DNA of 64,000 nucleotides from Camelus bactrianus. Taxonomy: Eukaryota > Chordata > Mammalia > Artiodactyla > Camelidae. The stretch spans positions 82,794,001 to 82,858,000 of the forward strand of contig NC_133545.1 in NCBI RefSeq assembly GCF_048773025.1, written 5' to 3'. Made by a program: the position numbers and the translations under genes. The notes beneath the pieces were generated by a model that was not told where the DNA came from, made no database searches, and saw only the letters and a program-made list of their open reading frames with translations. Below are positions 36,761 to 48,891 of the stretch, in pieces (position 1 is the first letter of the stretch; every line of letters starts with the position of its first letter).

Positions 36761-38325
36761 GAGCTAGCTAGGGGGGAATCCCACCAGCACTAATCGTATG
36801 ATTGTCCGCATATTACAAATTGGGGTGTTTTCCTCGGGTCTTCTCATGGGGAGTGTTACAGTAACATCTCTCGCTTCAGGGCTGAACCACCAGGACTGAG
36901 CTTCCTGGACAACAGGAGGAGGGCAATTAGCTGGACAGGCTGCAGCCAAGGCTGATAGACGGTAGAGCCACAGGATGTCCTGCAAGTTAGATGCATCGAG
37001 GCCACAGTGTCAGAATTTGGGAGCAAAGCCAGGAAGGAGGGGCAGGGTGCCCATGTGTACTTGGAAAAATAACCCCAGGTATTTCTATTCATCTTCCCCC
37101 TGCTTAGTATTTTTCTGGGAACATTGCAATAAGGTTTCCTAAAATTTTTAATCAAGAGTGCTTCTTGAAAATGCACAATGTATTTGGAGTCAATAAAATT
37201 TTTGCTAGGAAAGGAAGCACACAGACTAGGCATCTAGGAGTCACAGGCCTGGATCTGAGGCTCCACGTTGCTGCTCCCTGGCTCTGGGGCCCCAGGCAAG
37301 TGCCCCCTCAGAGCCCAGCTCCCCCTCTGCTGGGGACTGGGACCTGCCCCCCGCCCACCACCACCACCAGGAGGAGGGTCTTGCGACGTGACAGCTGAGG
37401 AGGCTTCTTGTAAATTGCCAAATGCTAGTGCAAAAGCTTGCTGTTGTCACTCATCCATCTCTTGCCTCAGACTCGTTTTTCTAGGAGTCCATTTTCATCC
37501 TGTTACCGTCCCCCGCCCCCTCTGAAGCATGTGCAACCGTGGGTTCTTCCCCATCAGGGATATTGAATCCCCAACTCCCCTGCCCACATTCAAGGCTCCC
37601 CAGAGCTGGCCCCAGCCTGCCTCTCCCACCTCAGACTCCCCTTCCAACTGGGTCAGTATCCAGGTGTGCTGAGCCTGCGCGGATGCCAGCTTCCCAGGGG
37701 CTGGGACTTCTTGTCTCCGGTTCTGTCTCTGTTCACTGGTTTTCCCATTGCCCACAACAGTGCCCGGTGGGTCTCAGGCATTCAAAAATATCATCCAATG
37801 AAGGAGTGGAGTGCAGTCTCCCAGTACTTGCTAAGGCTGTTCCTACGTGAAGGGTAGCCTGGCCCTGTTTGCAGTTGGCTTCCAGCCCCTTTCTGAAAAT
37901 TCCCTGATGTCGTCTCTTGCCAGAAGGTCGTGGGCTAGAATGGAAGGGAACGAGGACCTGGAGACAGGACCGTTGGTGGATCAGGCGCGTGCAGGTTGGA
38001 CCTGGCCCACAGGAGGCACCGGGGAGGTGGGCGGGAGGGTCCAGAGCCCGTACGACAAGTGGCAGGTCCGTGCAGGCTGAGTATCCAGGAAGCCCAGCAA
38101 ATGAGGTGTGAGCCAGCAGGGTGAGCCCAGGAGGCCGCTTTGGGGGGGCCAGGCTGGCTGTGGACAGGGTAGAGATCTGAGAGCTGACGGTGGGACTGAA
38201 TTGCAGGGGTAGGTCTCTGTCCAGGGAGAATGGCCGGACAAGGCAGGGACCCAGTCACAGAGGAGCACGGAGAGCGATGACGTCTCCATCAAGACAAGAT
38301 GTGAGGATACACCATAGAGACATGT
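36761..38325. other. GC-rich intronic sequence, unassigned
   Basis: Many overlapping frames on both strands (37241-38292) reflect GC-rich composition. None has a recognisable domain. No repeat was placed with confidence. Confidence 0.4.
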
Positions 38326-38329
38326 ACCG

Positions 38330-38505
38330 TTGCCAAAAGCCCGCCTGGGCCAGGCGGCTTGCCTCCATTCTCCATTTAATTTTTACAACCGTCCAGGATA
38401 GTTACCAGCTGATGGAACTGAAGCTCGGAGAGGAAGGAAGCATTAGGCCGATCTGGTTACGCATAGCCGGCTTAGGGCCCCGTTGGTGGTCAGTTCTTTG
38501 CACAG
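38330..38505 (-). repeat. MIR SINE, antisense
   Basis: ccatttaatttttacaaccg, ccagctgatggaactgaagc and tcggagaggaaggaagcatt follow the antisense MIR core. Confidence 0.6.
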
Positions 38506-39545
38506 GTGTGTCCTGATCCCAAGCAAGCGTTCTTTCCTCCGTGTCATGTGGCCCCAGGGAACCAGCCACAGTCACGCGGGCCAAACTGGGGCTAACTTAC
38601 AAGAACACCCAAAGCCCAGTTAATAACCAGGTCACAAGGTCACAGTGAAATAGATGCAAACTGGATTTCACCCCACGTCCCCAACTAAGGACTAAGCACA
38701 GGGTGGCCTGGAGTCTTGACAGGGAGCTCAGGGAACCCCCAGCAGCAAGAGGAGGGGTGGAGGACAGAGCCGGGTGGGTCACGATCTGAGGCGACATCCA
38801 TTCCTCCTCCATCCAGCAGTTCTCACGCCGCCCTGCGATCTCCCCCAACTTCACCATCATGCGAGGAAGTGAGCAGTGGGCGCTCTGCATTTAGCTCAGC
38901 TCCTCCAATGAGACAGGGCAACATCTGGGCTTTGGTATCAAATAATGCTCTGTCCTGGCATCTGCACCTTCCCCAAGTCCGGTCCTCAGTCTTGGGCATC
39001 ACGTGCTTTAGGGCGCTCTCCAGATGTAGAGACAGTTCTCCGGTGCGGTGGTGGGAGGGTGGGATTTTGTTTCTCGAAATAAGAAACAACTTTCAGTGCC
39101 TTAGGTAAGCTTTAAACCCGAGGAGGGAAGGTCTAACACGCGCTAAAGGGGACAGCTCTCAGTGCCAGGCAGCAGAAACTCACTCTTGCGTCTCCCGTGA
39201 CCTCAGACATGCTGGCACCTTCCACAGGCCCGTCACCTCCCTCAGAGAGCAACAGGCGCATCCGCACAGGTGGCCCCAACAGGGAGAACTTCAAGACGTA
39301 GGCGACAGCGCTACACCAGGCTTTCTGAAGCGTGGGAGCGGTGGTGGGAGGGAGGGTGTTTGTAACTAGCGCTTTCTGGGCAGAGAGAGGGGGAAGTGAC
39401 CCAGAGAGACCCTGCAGGACTGGCCACCACTACTGCTGGAAAACCAGCTCCTTCTGATCCGACAGGAAGCAGCTTATGTAAAGCCAAGCAAACGCAGGTT
39501 ATTCACTTTGCTAACACCTGGCTCCTTAATCCCCATCCCAGCCCA
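38506..39545. other. Unassigned intronic sequence
   Basis: Open frames up to 130 codons (38716-39108 + and 38597-38890 -) overlap and lack family resemblance. Confidence 0.45.
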
Positions 39546-39569
39546 ACTCTGGCCGCAGCAACCATTCCC

Positions 39570-39705
39570 TGAGGAGGGCAGGTCTTGTTTTATTGAATCA
39601 ACTGAAGCTTGGAGAGGGCCGGTGATTTTTGTTAAGGATCACACAGCAGGTGGAAGAGTATTTAAACCCAAGTCAATCTGGCTTCAGAGGCTTTTGCCCC
39701 CAATC
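39570..39705 (-). repeat. MIR SINE fragment, antisense
   Basis: caactgaagcttggagaggg, aaggatcacacagcaggtgg and aagagtatttaaacccaagt match the antisense MIR core. Confidence 0.7.
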
Positions 39706-41100
39706 CCCAGCCATTTTTGCTACCAGGAAGGATGTTCCCTGGGCCCAGCATCCTGGGTGCTGGCGGCAAGATTGAGGACTGAGGACCATCGGGGCACTGG
39801 ACCGGGATAAGCCCACTCTTGGAGGCTGAGGGGAAGACCAGAGGACAGGGAGGGGGGCAGAAGCAAGAGTGGGGCTGGATGATTGATGGAAGAGGATGTT
39901 TGTGTGACACGTATGTTTTCCAGTCCCGCTAAAGACTTTCACATCATCCTTTATTTCTACCTGATTACCTCTCCATTCATAGCCCTAATCAGTAATTCCT
40001 ACATCACTTTGGTGAGGGAGAGACAAGTGATTGTAAACCCATTCATATCAGACAAACAGAAAGAAAGATTCACTAAATTGCCTTTAAACATTAATGGCAT
40101 CTCTGACATCACCATCTTGCTTTTGATTATTTTTAAGATCTCAACTCTATAAACAAAACGCCACTTTGGCTTGAACATTTTCACTGGTACATGGTCATGC
40201 CAGCTTAATTAGCATCACTTGCAATAAGGAAAATTAGAACAATCTCAATTTCTACAAATAGAATTAGTGTGATAATTATTATAAATATCCATGTGTTAAA
40301 ATATTGTAGTTATTGAAATTCTTGTGATGTATTTTTAATAACAAGAGAAAATGCTTATATACTATAATAGTCAAACATAAAAAGCAAAATACAAAAATGT
40401 GTGATCTCAACTATCTAACAAAGTGTATACAGGAAAAAGGAAAGAAATATTGGCAAATGACCATTTGGTAACTTCTGAGTGGCACTGTTGTGGGGGCATA
40501 AGTTTTTTTTAAATTTTTGGGTATTTCTCAAAATTTTAGCACGTGACACTTTTTCACTTAGAAGTCCCACATCTGGACTTCCTCGGGTCCTTGGAATCTG
40601 CAGAATGTGGCTTGGCTTTTCTTGATGCCCAGGGAAGGCGGTGGCAGTGTCTGCCCAGTGGTGAGGGCGAGGCTCGTGGCCCTTGCAAAACACACCCGAA
40701 TGTTCAGCTCTGAGGTCAGTGGTGCCGCCGTGGACACGGTGGCGTGACTCCAGCTGAAGGAAGTGCTCTCATCCGCCACTGATGCTCTCAGGTCCAGAGC
40801 AAACGTTTCCATGTCACCTTCACTTGACATGCGGATTTATGGCCCGTTTGGCCACTCCAGACTGAGGAATGAGGCCGGATGTGAACTAAGGCCGCTGAAT
40901 CTGTTTAGAAGTGAACTGTCCCAAGGTTCTTCCTGGCACCTCTCAAGATTCTGCAGCCTTCAAGATGCGCTTGGCAGCCTCAGTAGCTCTGCTTCTGGTT
41001 GGAAACTGCCTCCCTCTCCATCCTGTGCTTCCCCAAGTCTGATTGCAGTTGTTAAAATACCCCAATGGCTGCCTCCTCTTTACAGCTTTCTGTGACCACC
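39706..41100. other. Unassigned intronic sequence
   Basis: AT-rich at 39940-40550 and moderately GC-rich at 40560-41095, where a 110-codon plus-strand frame faces a 90-codon minus-strand frame. No family was recognised. Confidence 0.4.
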
Positions 41101-41104
41101 ACCC

Positions 41105-41215
41105 ATTAAAGACAGTGATGGACCATCTGTGGGTGATGGTTAAAATACAGCTTCCTGGGCCCCCCCACCCCGGTCTGCTGAATTAGAATCTCCAGGAGGG
41201 CGGGGCGTTTGTTTT
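41105..41215. mobile_element. hAT-Charlie-type remnant, MER5-like
   Basis: ccatctgtgggtgatggtta, cttcctgggcccccccaccc, ctgaattagaatctccagga and gggcggggcgt follow a MER5A-like element. The right terminus is missing. Confidence 0.6.
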
Positions 41216-41219
41216 AATT

Positions 41220-41360
41220 TTGTTCTCATCTAATACAGTCAGCTTTTTCTGTGTCAGTTACATTGACTTGAGAACAGGGATGATGTCTTAAACAGCTAGC
41301 CCAGAGCTTTGCAGAGAGTCGATATTCAGGGGATGTTTGTTAAACGGAATTGAATTATAT
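41220..41360 (+). repeat. L2 LINE 3' end
   Basis: acttgagaacagggatgatg, agcccagagctttgcagaga and gtcgatattcaggggatgtt match the last L2 segment. Confidence 0.65.
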
Positions 41361-42870
41361 TCAATCAAAGCAAGGGCACACTTCAGTCCTGATGTTCAAG
41401 TCCTTGCCAAAACGCCACAATTACTTTTGTTTGTTTTTGTTTATTTCTAACACTTCCTAATCAGCAGATGGAAACTTGTTAATTATAGAGATTGCTGTTT
41501 ATCATCTTTCAGATTGGTTTTGCGTCCTATAAAGCGGAGGCTGTGTGGAACCGGTCTCCCGTTTGTTGTCTGCGGCCAGTATTCTCTAGGGAGAGCAGTG
41601 CAGGGGCCACCAAGAAGCGAGATGGCTCAGGGACACTCAGGAGTCACTCACCAAAATTGTTTTGCAGGCTTTCCAGTCACCAGTCCCAGCAAGAATCCGT
41701 CCCGTGCCTCCCCCTGCAGCCCTGCTTGTGTGTTTCTTCCTGGTAACGCTTGCTTTGCCATTTGGGTATATGAGACTCCATCTAGTATCTCGGGCTGTTG
41801 TTAATTTTTCATACCGATGTGTGCTGGCTTTCCAGAGCAGGTAGAAGCCATAGCTAACACTCTGGTTCATTTTCTAAGTGTTTGACACGTGCATTTGTTG
41901 ACTGAATGCATAAATAAATGGGGATTGTCTAGGAGTTGCACCCTGAGCAGTTTGAAGCCATTTTGACATGTGCCTCTAATGACCTTGGAGTAATATTAAT
42001 AAAGCGAGAGTAGGATGCTGGCCTCTGACTGTGGGTCATAATTAAGCTGCTGACATGAAGTGTGCTGTCTTCCCAGGACTGGTGGCAGTAAGCCTCGTCC
42101 TCTGCAAAGAACAAAGCTAATGTCTTGGAAATCTATGCACTTAAGATTCATTAGCATGGACCTGTGGCTCTTGCCTCTTTAGAACTAATGTTTCGCCTTG
42201 AACAGCCTTTCAAAAACCTGAATTTCTTCACTTTCTCCTTTTCCTTTTAATTCCGCTGTCTCTTGGGTCTTTGCACAAAAGCTTAATGAGCAGTTTGAAC
42301 GGCAACTGAGGCAGATGACAGACTCTGTCATTGCTACCTCATGCAGTGTCTGATGTGGATCCCTGGAAGGATGCAAAACCTTCATCTTTGATGTTTTCTG
42401 CCTGCAAGGTAAAATGGAAAATTAGAGATGTTATCTGAATAATTAATTCAAGCCTCAAATGAAAAAAAAAAAAAACTATTGTAATGTATCTAGATCATTG
42501 AGACTTCTCAGTTTCTATTTGTCTGGGTGTAGAAGGCTTGTCTTTTAAGTAACTGAAATGGCAGTGAGAGCCCTTGAATATATTACCATCTCATTGAGAC
42601 CTATGACTTCTAGGCATTAGCTTAAGAGTGAAAAAAGTCTTAGCCAGCTGGTAATCATCTGGTTTACCTTCTGGTAATGGTTACAGAGAGCCAAATTAAA
42701 TTGTATTTCCATTAAGTTGAATGTAAACCTATGCTGTGCTATTGAGCAAATGGCCAAGAACTTGCGGGGAGAGGGGGGAAGCACTGGGGCTTGGCATTTC
42801 ACTGCGGCAGCTACATCTTTTGTGTATCGTGGACAAACTCAGGTGATGGTCTGAGACTTTCCGTTTTTTC
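41361..42870. other. Intronic sequence; 41880-42480 is a candidate conserved element
   Basis: No repeat was recognised. The 41880-42480 part is AT-rich and repeat-free, with homeodomain-like motifs (gtaatattaataaagcgaga, gtcataattaagctgctgac). Conservation is not testable here. Confidence 0.3.
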
Positions 42871-42872
42871 CT

Positions 42873-43082
42873 TTTAATTTTTCATTGACGTATAGCTGAT
42901 TTACGATGTTAGTTTCAGGTGTACAACAAAGTGATTCCGTTATACATGTACATACATACATTTTTTTTTCTTTTCAGATTCTTTTCCATTATAGGTTTTT
43001 ATAAGAATTTGACTATAGTTCCCTGTGTTATTCAGAAGGTCCTTGTTGTTTATCTATTTTAGATACAGTAACGTGTGCCAGA
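42873..43082 (-). repeat. L1 3' UTR fragment, antisense
   Basis: tttcattgacgtatagctga, gtttcaggtgtacaacaaag, cttttccattataggttttt and ttgactatagttccctgtgt. This is the same family as the copies at 12.6, 34.3 and 57.4 kb, in a slightly different subfamily. Confidence 0.85.
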
Positions 43083-43351
43083 CTTTCAGTTTTACAAAAC
43101 TGAAGATACTCTCCAAAATCTCCAGTGGACTGTAGCTCCTGCCCATGAGTTCATAGGCTCCAAGCTGCCTCCATCGAGTGTCCCTTCTCTTTAGTTCTGA
43201 AAAATCAAAAAAAAATGCATTGGTATGACAAGTGTCAGAAGGGACTTTTTCTGAAGGCTCTTCAAGAATTACAGTAGCGAGCGTAAAATAAGCATGTTTA
43301 AAAAGTCGTTGCTCTTCTGCATGTGTCTTCTGATGCCTTTGCTGCCAAGAT

Positions 43352-44335
43352 GCTGCAAAGCTCAGCACGCTTGCGGGGTCAGTGCAGCGGCCCGGCCTCC
43401 TGCAGCCTGGGGGGTGGGGTGGGAAGGGGGTGGCCCTGCGCCTGTGGCTGCGGCTGTGGTGGCAGACTGCACACCGAAGGGGCAAAGCTTTTGTTGCCTT
43501 CCTCAGTGATGAGATTAATGAGGAGAAGAAAATACAGAAGTAGAAGTCTCTCCCCAGGATGTCTGGAGGTTGGGAGCTGGAGGTGAATGGGAAGGAAGCC
43601 AGATTAGTGCGGAAAATTGCTGGAGAAAAGATCACTGTGACTTTCAGCATTAACAACCGCACCCCTCCCCAACGTGATGGAGACAAAGAGCCCTCCCAAG
43701 GGCGGAAGCTTGAAGAACAGGAGGCTGAATTGATGTCCGCTCCCCACTTTGTGGTTGAAGTTATAAAGGAAGGCAGCAAGACGGCCCTGGTGCTGGGCTG
43801 TCATTACCCGGAAGACGAGGTTGGACAAGAAGAGGGGGACCAGAGTGACATTTTCTCCATCAAGGAAGTGAGCTTTCAGTCCACCAATGAGCGTTACTGG
43901 AAGGACACTAATTACACACTCAACACAGATTCCCCAGATTGGGGTTTATATGACCACCTAATGGATTTCCTCGCAGACTAAGGAGTGGACAATGCTTTCA
44001 CAGAGGAGTTGGTGGAACTCAGTACAACCCTGGAGCACTGGGAGTCCATCACTTTCGTTGAGGACCTCAAAGGTTTTGTCAAAAGCCAGTAGAGGAGACA
44101 AGGTGCCAAACACCTTAATTTTATGGCAGGCTTCGGCCAGTGAATAACAAAACCTACTCTGAAGCCAGACCCACGTGCTTTGAAATGGTTTTCATCCCAA
44201 TGTCATGGAAAATAATTCAATTGTAACTTATTTCTCCTGCCTCTCATTTGGTTCTTCTACAGACCTGTTTCTAGATTTTTGTATAACAAAATGATGGACA
44301 GTAAAATTGGTTTATCTCCTCTAAAAAAAGAAAAG
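43352..44335 (+). pseudogene. C1QBP: Processed pseudogene of C1QBP (p32/gC1qR)
   Basis: C1QBP is a mitochondrial acidic trimeric protein. This copy is intronless, ends in an A-rich tract (44323-44335), and covers the end of the transit peptide, the mature region and the 3' UTR. It matches at CACGCGCG, LHTEG, then KAFV, SDEI, MSGGWELE, GEKITVTF, HYPEDEVGQE, DIFSIKEVSFQS, WKDTNYTLNTDS, LYDHLMDFLAD and finally GFVKSQ followed by the natural stop (44090-44092). It is broken by a 1-nt deletion near 43480, an in-frame TAG at 43541 and a TAA at 43979. The 5' transit-peptide part is truncated or unrecognisable. Short direct repeats aaaagtcgttgct (about 43300) and aaaagtacttgct (about 44331) may be the target-site duplication. 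The retrocopy lies in the HECW1 sense orientation. It is unlikely to make protein. Confidence 0.92.
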
Positions 44336-45145
44336 TACTTGCTAAGTTTCTTTACTCTAGTGGGCTGATTTTCCTCCCTATCATTTCAAGTGTCCCAATC
44401 GTTTTGTCCTAAATCACCGAAGCTAAGCCTAAATCCTTTGTAATAGCACCAGTTTTTGTTTCTTATTTTATTCTTCAACCATCTCTGCTGGCCCTCATCT
44501 CCTAGCCTGGGTACAGAGATGGTGCACTTTGCAGTGGCCAAGAGAACTGGTGACAGCTAGAACAGAATTGAGTCACGTGGGCTAGAAATACTGCAGGAGT
44601 GGGCGCAGTGGGTAACAGGGAAGGCATTTGCGAGGGAATGTATTACTTGGGATAGGAACTGACTTTGTGACTTCTCCAGGGAGGCAGAGGGATGGACGCG
44701 CAACAGAAAGAAGGAGAGAGACCGGATGCATTCCGTTCGTATTGCCAAATGCTATTTCTATCTTACTCTTCACCTCTGCTCTAAGCTGTCTTCCAAAAAT
44801 GTCTTAGGTATTGACATTGAAGTGACATCAGATGGGGATGTGTTCTTTCCCGACACACTGTAACAGAAGGAAAGGGCTGCTACTGGTTCCATTCCTCTGT
44901 GTCCTGATAAAGGGCCGTTATGGTTCATGTTCCTAACGATTGGCATCTTTGTGAGCGCTCTGGTCCAAGATGGTACCTTCCTCTGTCCTGATAGGCGATC
45001 TGAAAAAGCAGCGCTGAGAACCTCTCGTACTGCTGAGATGAGAGAGGTCAGGTGGCAGGCACTTCTGAGTTGCTCCTGAAGGAAGTTGTTCAGGGGCACA
45101 GAGTTTGTGAAAGCACGATGTTGGTGAACTCACGACTGCATTTCC
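44336..45145. other. Unassigned intronic sequence
   Basis: No gene or confident repeat was recognised. Confidence 0.45.
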
Positions 45146-45149
45146 CCTC

Positions 45150-45400
45150 TGTCTTCGGAAGGGCTCACTCTCCCCCAAAGAAACACCTCTCTCCTTACCT
45201 TCGCACACTTGGCCTTCAGATTGGTCTCGTCTCTGTTCCAGCCTCATCCCTCCCCAGGGACCCTGCCTCCGACACACAGGTCTTCTCCCTGTGCCCTGAA
45301 CACGTGTGGATGATCTTTAGGACTCTCATCCTTTGCATATTTCCCTTCTGCCTAAAACATACCTTCTTCACTTTGCCCTAAAGTCTTAATTTCCTTCCTC
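45150..45400 (+). repeat. Probable L2 LINE fragment
   Basis: ggtctcgtctctgttccagc, gcatatttcccttctgccta and cttcactttgccctaaagtc follow the L2 3' order at high divergence. Confidence 0.5.
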
Positions 45401-46425
45401 TTCACACACAATGAGTAGTTCTCTCCCTGTCCTTTGTATCCTTTTAAACTGGTTTGTCTGTCACCCTGTATTGAAATTATTGCTTATTTATCTTTCTTAT
45501 CAGCAGACTGTAAGCCAGCCCAAAGCGTATGCCTCGTCCCAAGCATGGGACAGGTCATATTGTATGTGCTCATATGTGTTTAACTTACATATTAATTGGC
45601 TCTGGTCCACCACTGGCAACATTGCTTTGCTATAACTGGGAAGGATAATAGCCTTTGTACCGAATTCTATGGCGATATAAGATTACAAACGCAGTGTTCC
45701 AGAAAGTCGGTCTAATTCACTCTGCATTGATGTGTTGGCCAAGCTTTGCAAACAAAGAATGCAAAAATCCTGAAATGTGCTTCGCCTGATTAGTTCTGAA
45801 GAGCAGAGCATTCTGGAGCACGTGCTACTTAGTGATGCAAAGGCCCCTCCCAAAATTAGGCACAAGGACCATCTGTCTCAGAAGATGCCGCGTGGTACGT
45901 GACACTCCTGGATGAATGCAATGGTGGTGAGACCCCAGGCCACGTGTGGTGCCTCTGTGGTCTCCGTGACTGTGACTTCTGAGTGCCCTGTCATTTGCAC
46001 AGCCCTTCAAGGACCCAGGATGTACCTTGTTCCTTTACCTCTCCTCCTCCTGCAATGAGACTGAGCGCCTACATTGCAGATGGTACTAAGGGTTTAGACT
46101 TAAGGGACCATCAGCTTCTCCCTGCACACGGACTTGACTTTCAGAGTTGCTTGTAGCTCGGGCTCTCCTGACACAGCAGGCTCCTTGCTCTCCCCATCAT
46201 TGCTTCAGGGAGATGCTTCTAAGGGGAACAGATGGTAACGTTTCCCCAGGTCAGAAATCTCCTGTGGCTCCCCATCCTCCAGGGAAGGAGGTCCTTTGCC
46301 TTGGCATGGCATGGGAGACCTGCGTCCCTCACTTCCAGCTGCCCCCACCTGACTCTCCTGCAAGCAGCTGGGAGAAGGTCTGCTGAATCTGGAAGCACCC
46401 CCATGCTTTTCTGTAAAGCTGGGCC
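45401..46425. other. Unassigned intronic sequence
   Basis: No gene or confident repeat was recognised. Confidence 0.4.
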
Positions 46426-46429
46426 TTTA

Positions 46430-46755
46430 CACACCGAGTTCCTTCTGCTTCGATTGGATTTCCCTGTGCCCTTGCTTAGCTGGTGACCTTCCTACTGCTC
46501 CTTCCAAGTTCAGCCTGTTCCCCCTCATGGGAAGTCCTTCCCTGCATTTTCTCCCTCCTACGGGGGACCTCGCCCACCACTCTGGTCACTTCCCTGGTCT
46601 TGTGTCATAGTTCACTGCTTAAATATCCACCTCCTGCACAAAGCTCTCTGAGGGGAGGAGCAGTGTTTAATTCATCTCTGTATCCATACTCAATACTGAG
46701 CATGGTGTCTGGTACATACTAATGACCCAGTAAACATTTGCTCCCTGAACGGGAT
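46430..46755 (+). repeat. L2 LINE fragment
   Basis: It shows the L2 3' end: gctctctgaggggaggagca, tcatctctgtatccatactc, gagcatggtgtctggtacat and cccagtaaacatttgctccc. Confidence 0.75.
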
Positions 46756-46862
46756 AAAGGAAGGAAGAGGAAAACCAAGAGCAGAGTTTACTTAAACATC
46801 CACCCAGTGATGCAGGGCTCAACCTTCCAGGGGGCGGAAGAATTTAAAAGAGAACGTCTGTA

Positions 46863-47265
46863 GATTCCACATACAAGTGATGTCATATGGTATTTGTCTT
46901 TCTCTGACTTACTTACTTAGTATGATCATCTCTAGATCCATCCATGTTGCTGCAAATGGCATGATTTCATTCTTTTTTTATGGCTGAGTAGTATTCCATC
47001 ACATATATACCACAACTTCTTTATCCAGTCATCTGTTGATTTAGTTTTCTTCCATGTCTTGGCTATTGTAAATAGTGTTGCTATGAACTTGGGGTGCATG
47101 TATCTTCCCAAATTAGAGTTTTCAGCTTTTCTGGATGTACACCCAGGAGTGGGATTGCTGGATCATATGGTGACTCTATTTTTAGTTTTTTAAGGAGTTT
47201 CCATATCCAGAAACTAACACAACATTGTAAATCAACAATACTTCAACAATGAAAAAGAGAGAGAG
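46863..47265 (+). repeat. L1 3' end with 5' inversion (twin priming)
   Basis: The first part (46863-47206) is the minus-strand version of the L1 ORF2 3' end: ctctagatccatccatgttg, tggctgagtagtattccatc, caggagtgggattgctggat. At 47207 the strand switches to the plus-strand extreme 3' end: ccagaaactaacacaacatt, gtaaatcaacaatacttcaa. An A/GA-rich tail follows. About 300 bp of L1 3' UTR between the two segments is missing, as is common at twin-priming junctions. Confidence 0.8.
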
Positions 47266-48050
47266 CACCTATGTAGCACCCTGAACCTCCAGAGCAGATA
47301 AGAAGTCACTTTTGAGAATTGACTTCAATATTTGTGCAAACTTAGCACCTCATTTGGAATCCTACTGAAATGTCCTTCTTACAACTGCGTTCATTGCCTG
47401 GCCGCATTGCCTATTAGCCAGCAAATCTGATCAGGTTCCCGAAAATAGGAGGGAAACACACATTCTCCGCCAGCCTGATGTCCTTCTGGAGAGAGGCAGA
47501 CCGTGGGGCTTGGGTTCCCTCACAGGTCTGCCGTCACTCGCTGTGGTCAGGGCGGGCTGCTGCCCCTCTGGGTGGAGGTGGGATCTCTGCTTCCTAGCGG
47601 GCAGGAGCCAGGCACGACAGGACCTCCCACAGCTCACTCTGCAGTCTGCGTGGCTTGGTTTCATCAGTCGGGTTTGGGAGACAGGAAGGACTGTGGGCAA
47701 GCAGGCAGTGGTACCCTGGAAATGGAAGAGACACAGTCACCCACACTCGGCTCAGCTGCCCCTCCGAGTTCCAGGAACGGGACCACGGGTGTCGGGGTGT
47801 TCCTCACTGCTGCCCAGTGCTGGACGCCCCGGGGGGTGGGGAGGATGCTGGTGACATGCAGCCGCTCCCCTGCCCCGCACTCCCACCAGCTGCCTCCCAA
47901 GTGGGCAGCAGCGTCCTGGAGTGTGGACACCCTGACTTGGCTGGACCATCCCTGCTGTTCTGGGAGATAAAAGCATATTCTTTTCTCCTGTGTCGATAGG
48001 TAAAGAAGCTTAGTGAATTTTTTATTGTCCCGTAAGTCACAAACTCTGGT
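47266..48050. other. Unassigned, GC-rich intronic sequence
   Basis: 47480-47960 is GC-rich and open in several frames on both strands (155 and 114 codons +, 148 codons -). The frames contradict each other and match no family I know. Confidence 0.4.
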
Positions 48051-48055
48051 TATCA

Positions 48056-48240
48056 AAGGGGGAAGGGTGGGGAGGGATAAATTCAGGGCTGGGGATTCAC
48101 AGATACACATTACTATACATAAAACATATAAACAAGGAGGTCCTACTATATAGCACAGGGAACTAGATTCAATTTCTAGTAATCATGGAGAAGAATCTGA
48201 AAAGAGAATATATAAAGATATATACATATAAATGTGTGTA
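48056..48240 (+). repeat. L1 3' UTR fragment, sense
   Basis: ggtggggagggataaattca, tcctactatatagcacaggg, aactagattcaatttctagt and ggagaagaatctgaaaagag are the sense version of the L1 3' UTR. Confidence 0.85.
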
Positions 48241-48404
48241 TAAAAAAATGCAGGCAGTTTCAAGAGGGCATTTTTCTTGGTAAGGGTGAAAACAGTTAGT
48301 TCTAGGAAGACCAGTCCTACATGTACTTTGCAACTTAAGCTGTTCTAGATTTTTCACGGTTTTACTCCCTAAGCCAATGAGCCTGTAAGGGTTTTTTTGG
48401 TTTT

Positions 48405-48462
48405 TGCTGTTTTTTTTTAACTGAAGTAGAGTTGATTTGCAACGTTGGTTAGTTTCAGGAGG
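48405..48462 (-). repeat. L1 extreme 3' end, antisense, very short
   Basis: A T run followed by aactgaagtagagttgattt and ggttagtttcagg is the last 50 or so bases of the same L1 family, on the minus strand. It is a severely 5'-truncated insertion. Confidence 0.7.
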
Positions 48463-48835
48463 CTGTAAGTTCTTAAGCTCTCCGTTCCCTCACACTGTCT
48501 CTTTTGACGGCAGTGGTGCTTTGGATGATGGATGCTGGTTTTATGGTACGAGTTATCTGAGAGGTCTTTCCTGTACCTTGGTTCCTAGGTTACTATGTGT
48601 CTTTGTGATTAGGTCTCTGTCTCGAGAGACTCAGTTGAGGAGGAAAACCAGATGAAAAAAAATATGTTGTCACTATAAGAAAGAAGTTTCTTAGAGGGAA
48701 AAAAAATAGGTAAAGAAGGAACTTTTCCACCATCCGTCAGGGTGGGACCCTCTTGAGGAAGAAATGGACCTGATTAACACTGAGAACGGAAAGACAGGAA
48801 CATTGTCACATCTGGGCACACCCATTCATTCTGTG
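48463..48835. other. Unassigned intronic sequence
   Basis: No gene or repeat was recognised. Confidence 0.45.

Positions 48836-48891
<56 letters not shown>

Noticed and set aside
43559-43981. 140-codon frame as an intact C1QBP-like gene
   Set aside because: It lacks the N-terminal and C-terminal parts, is preceded by a stop and a frameshift, and carries retrocopy hallmarks.
47503-48110. Overlapping 114-155-codon frames on both strands
   Set aside because: The region is GC-rich, the frames conflict, and none shows a domain or splice context.
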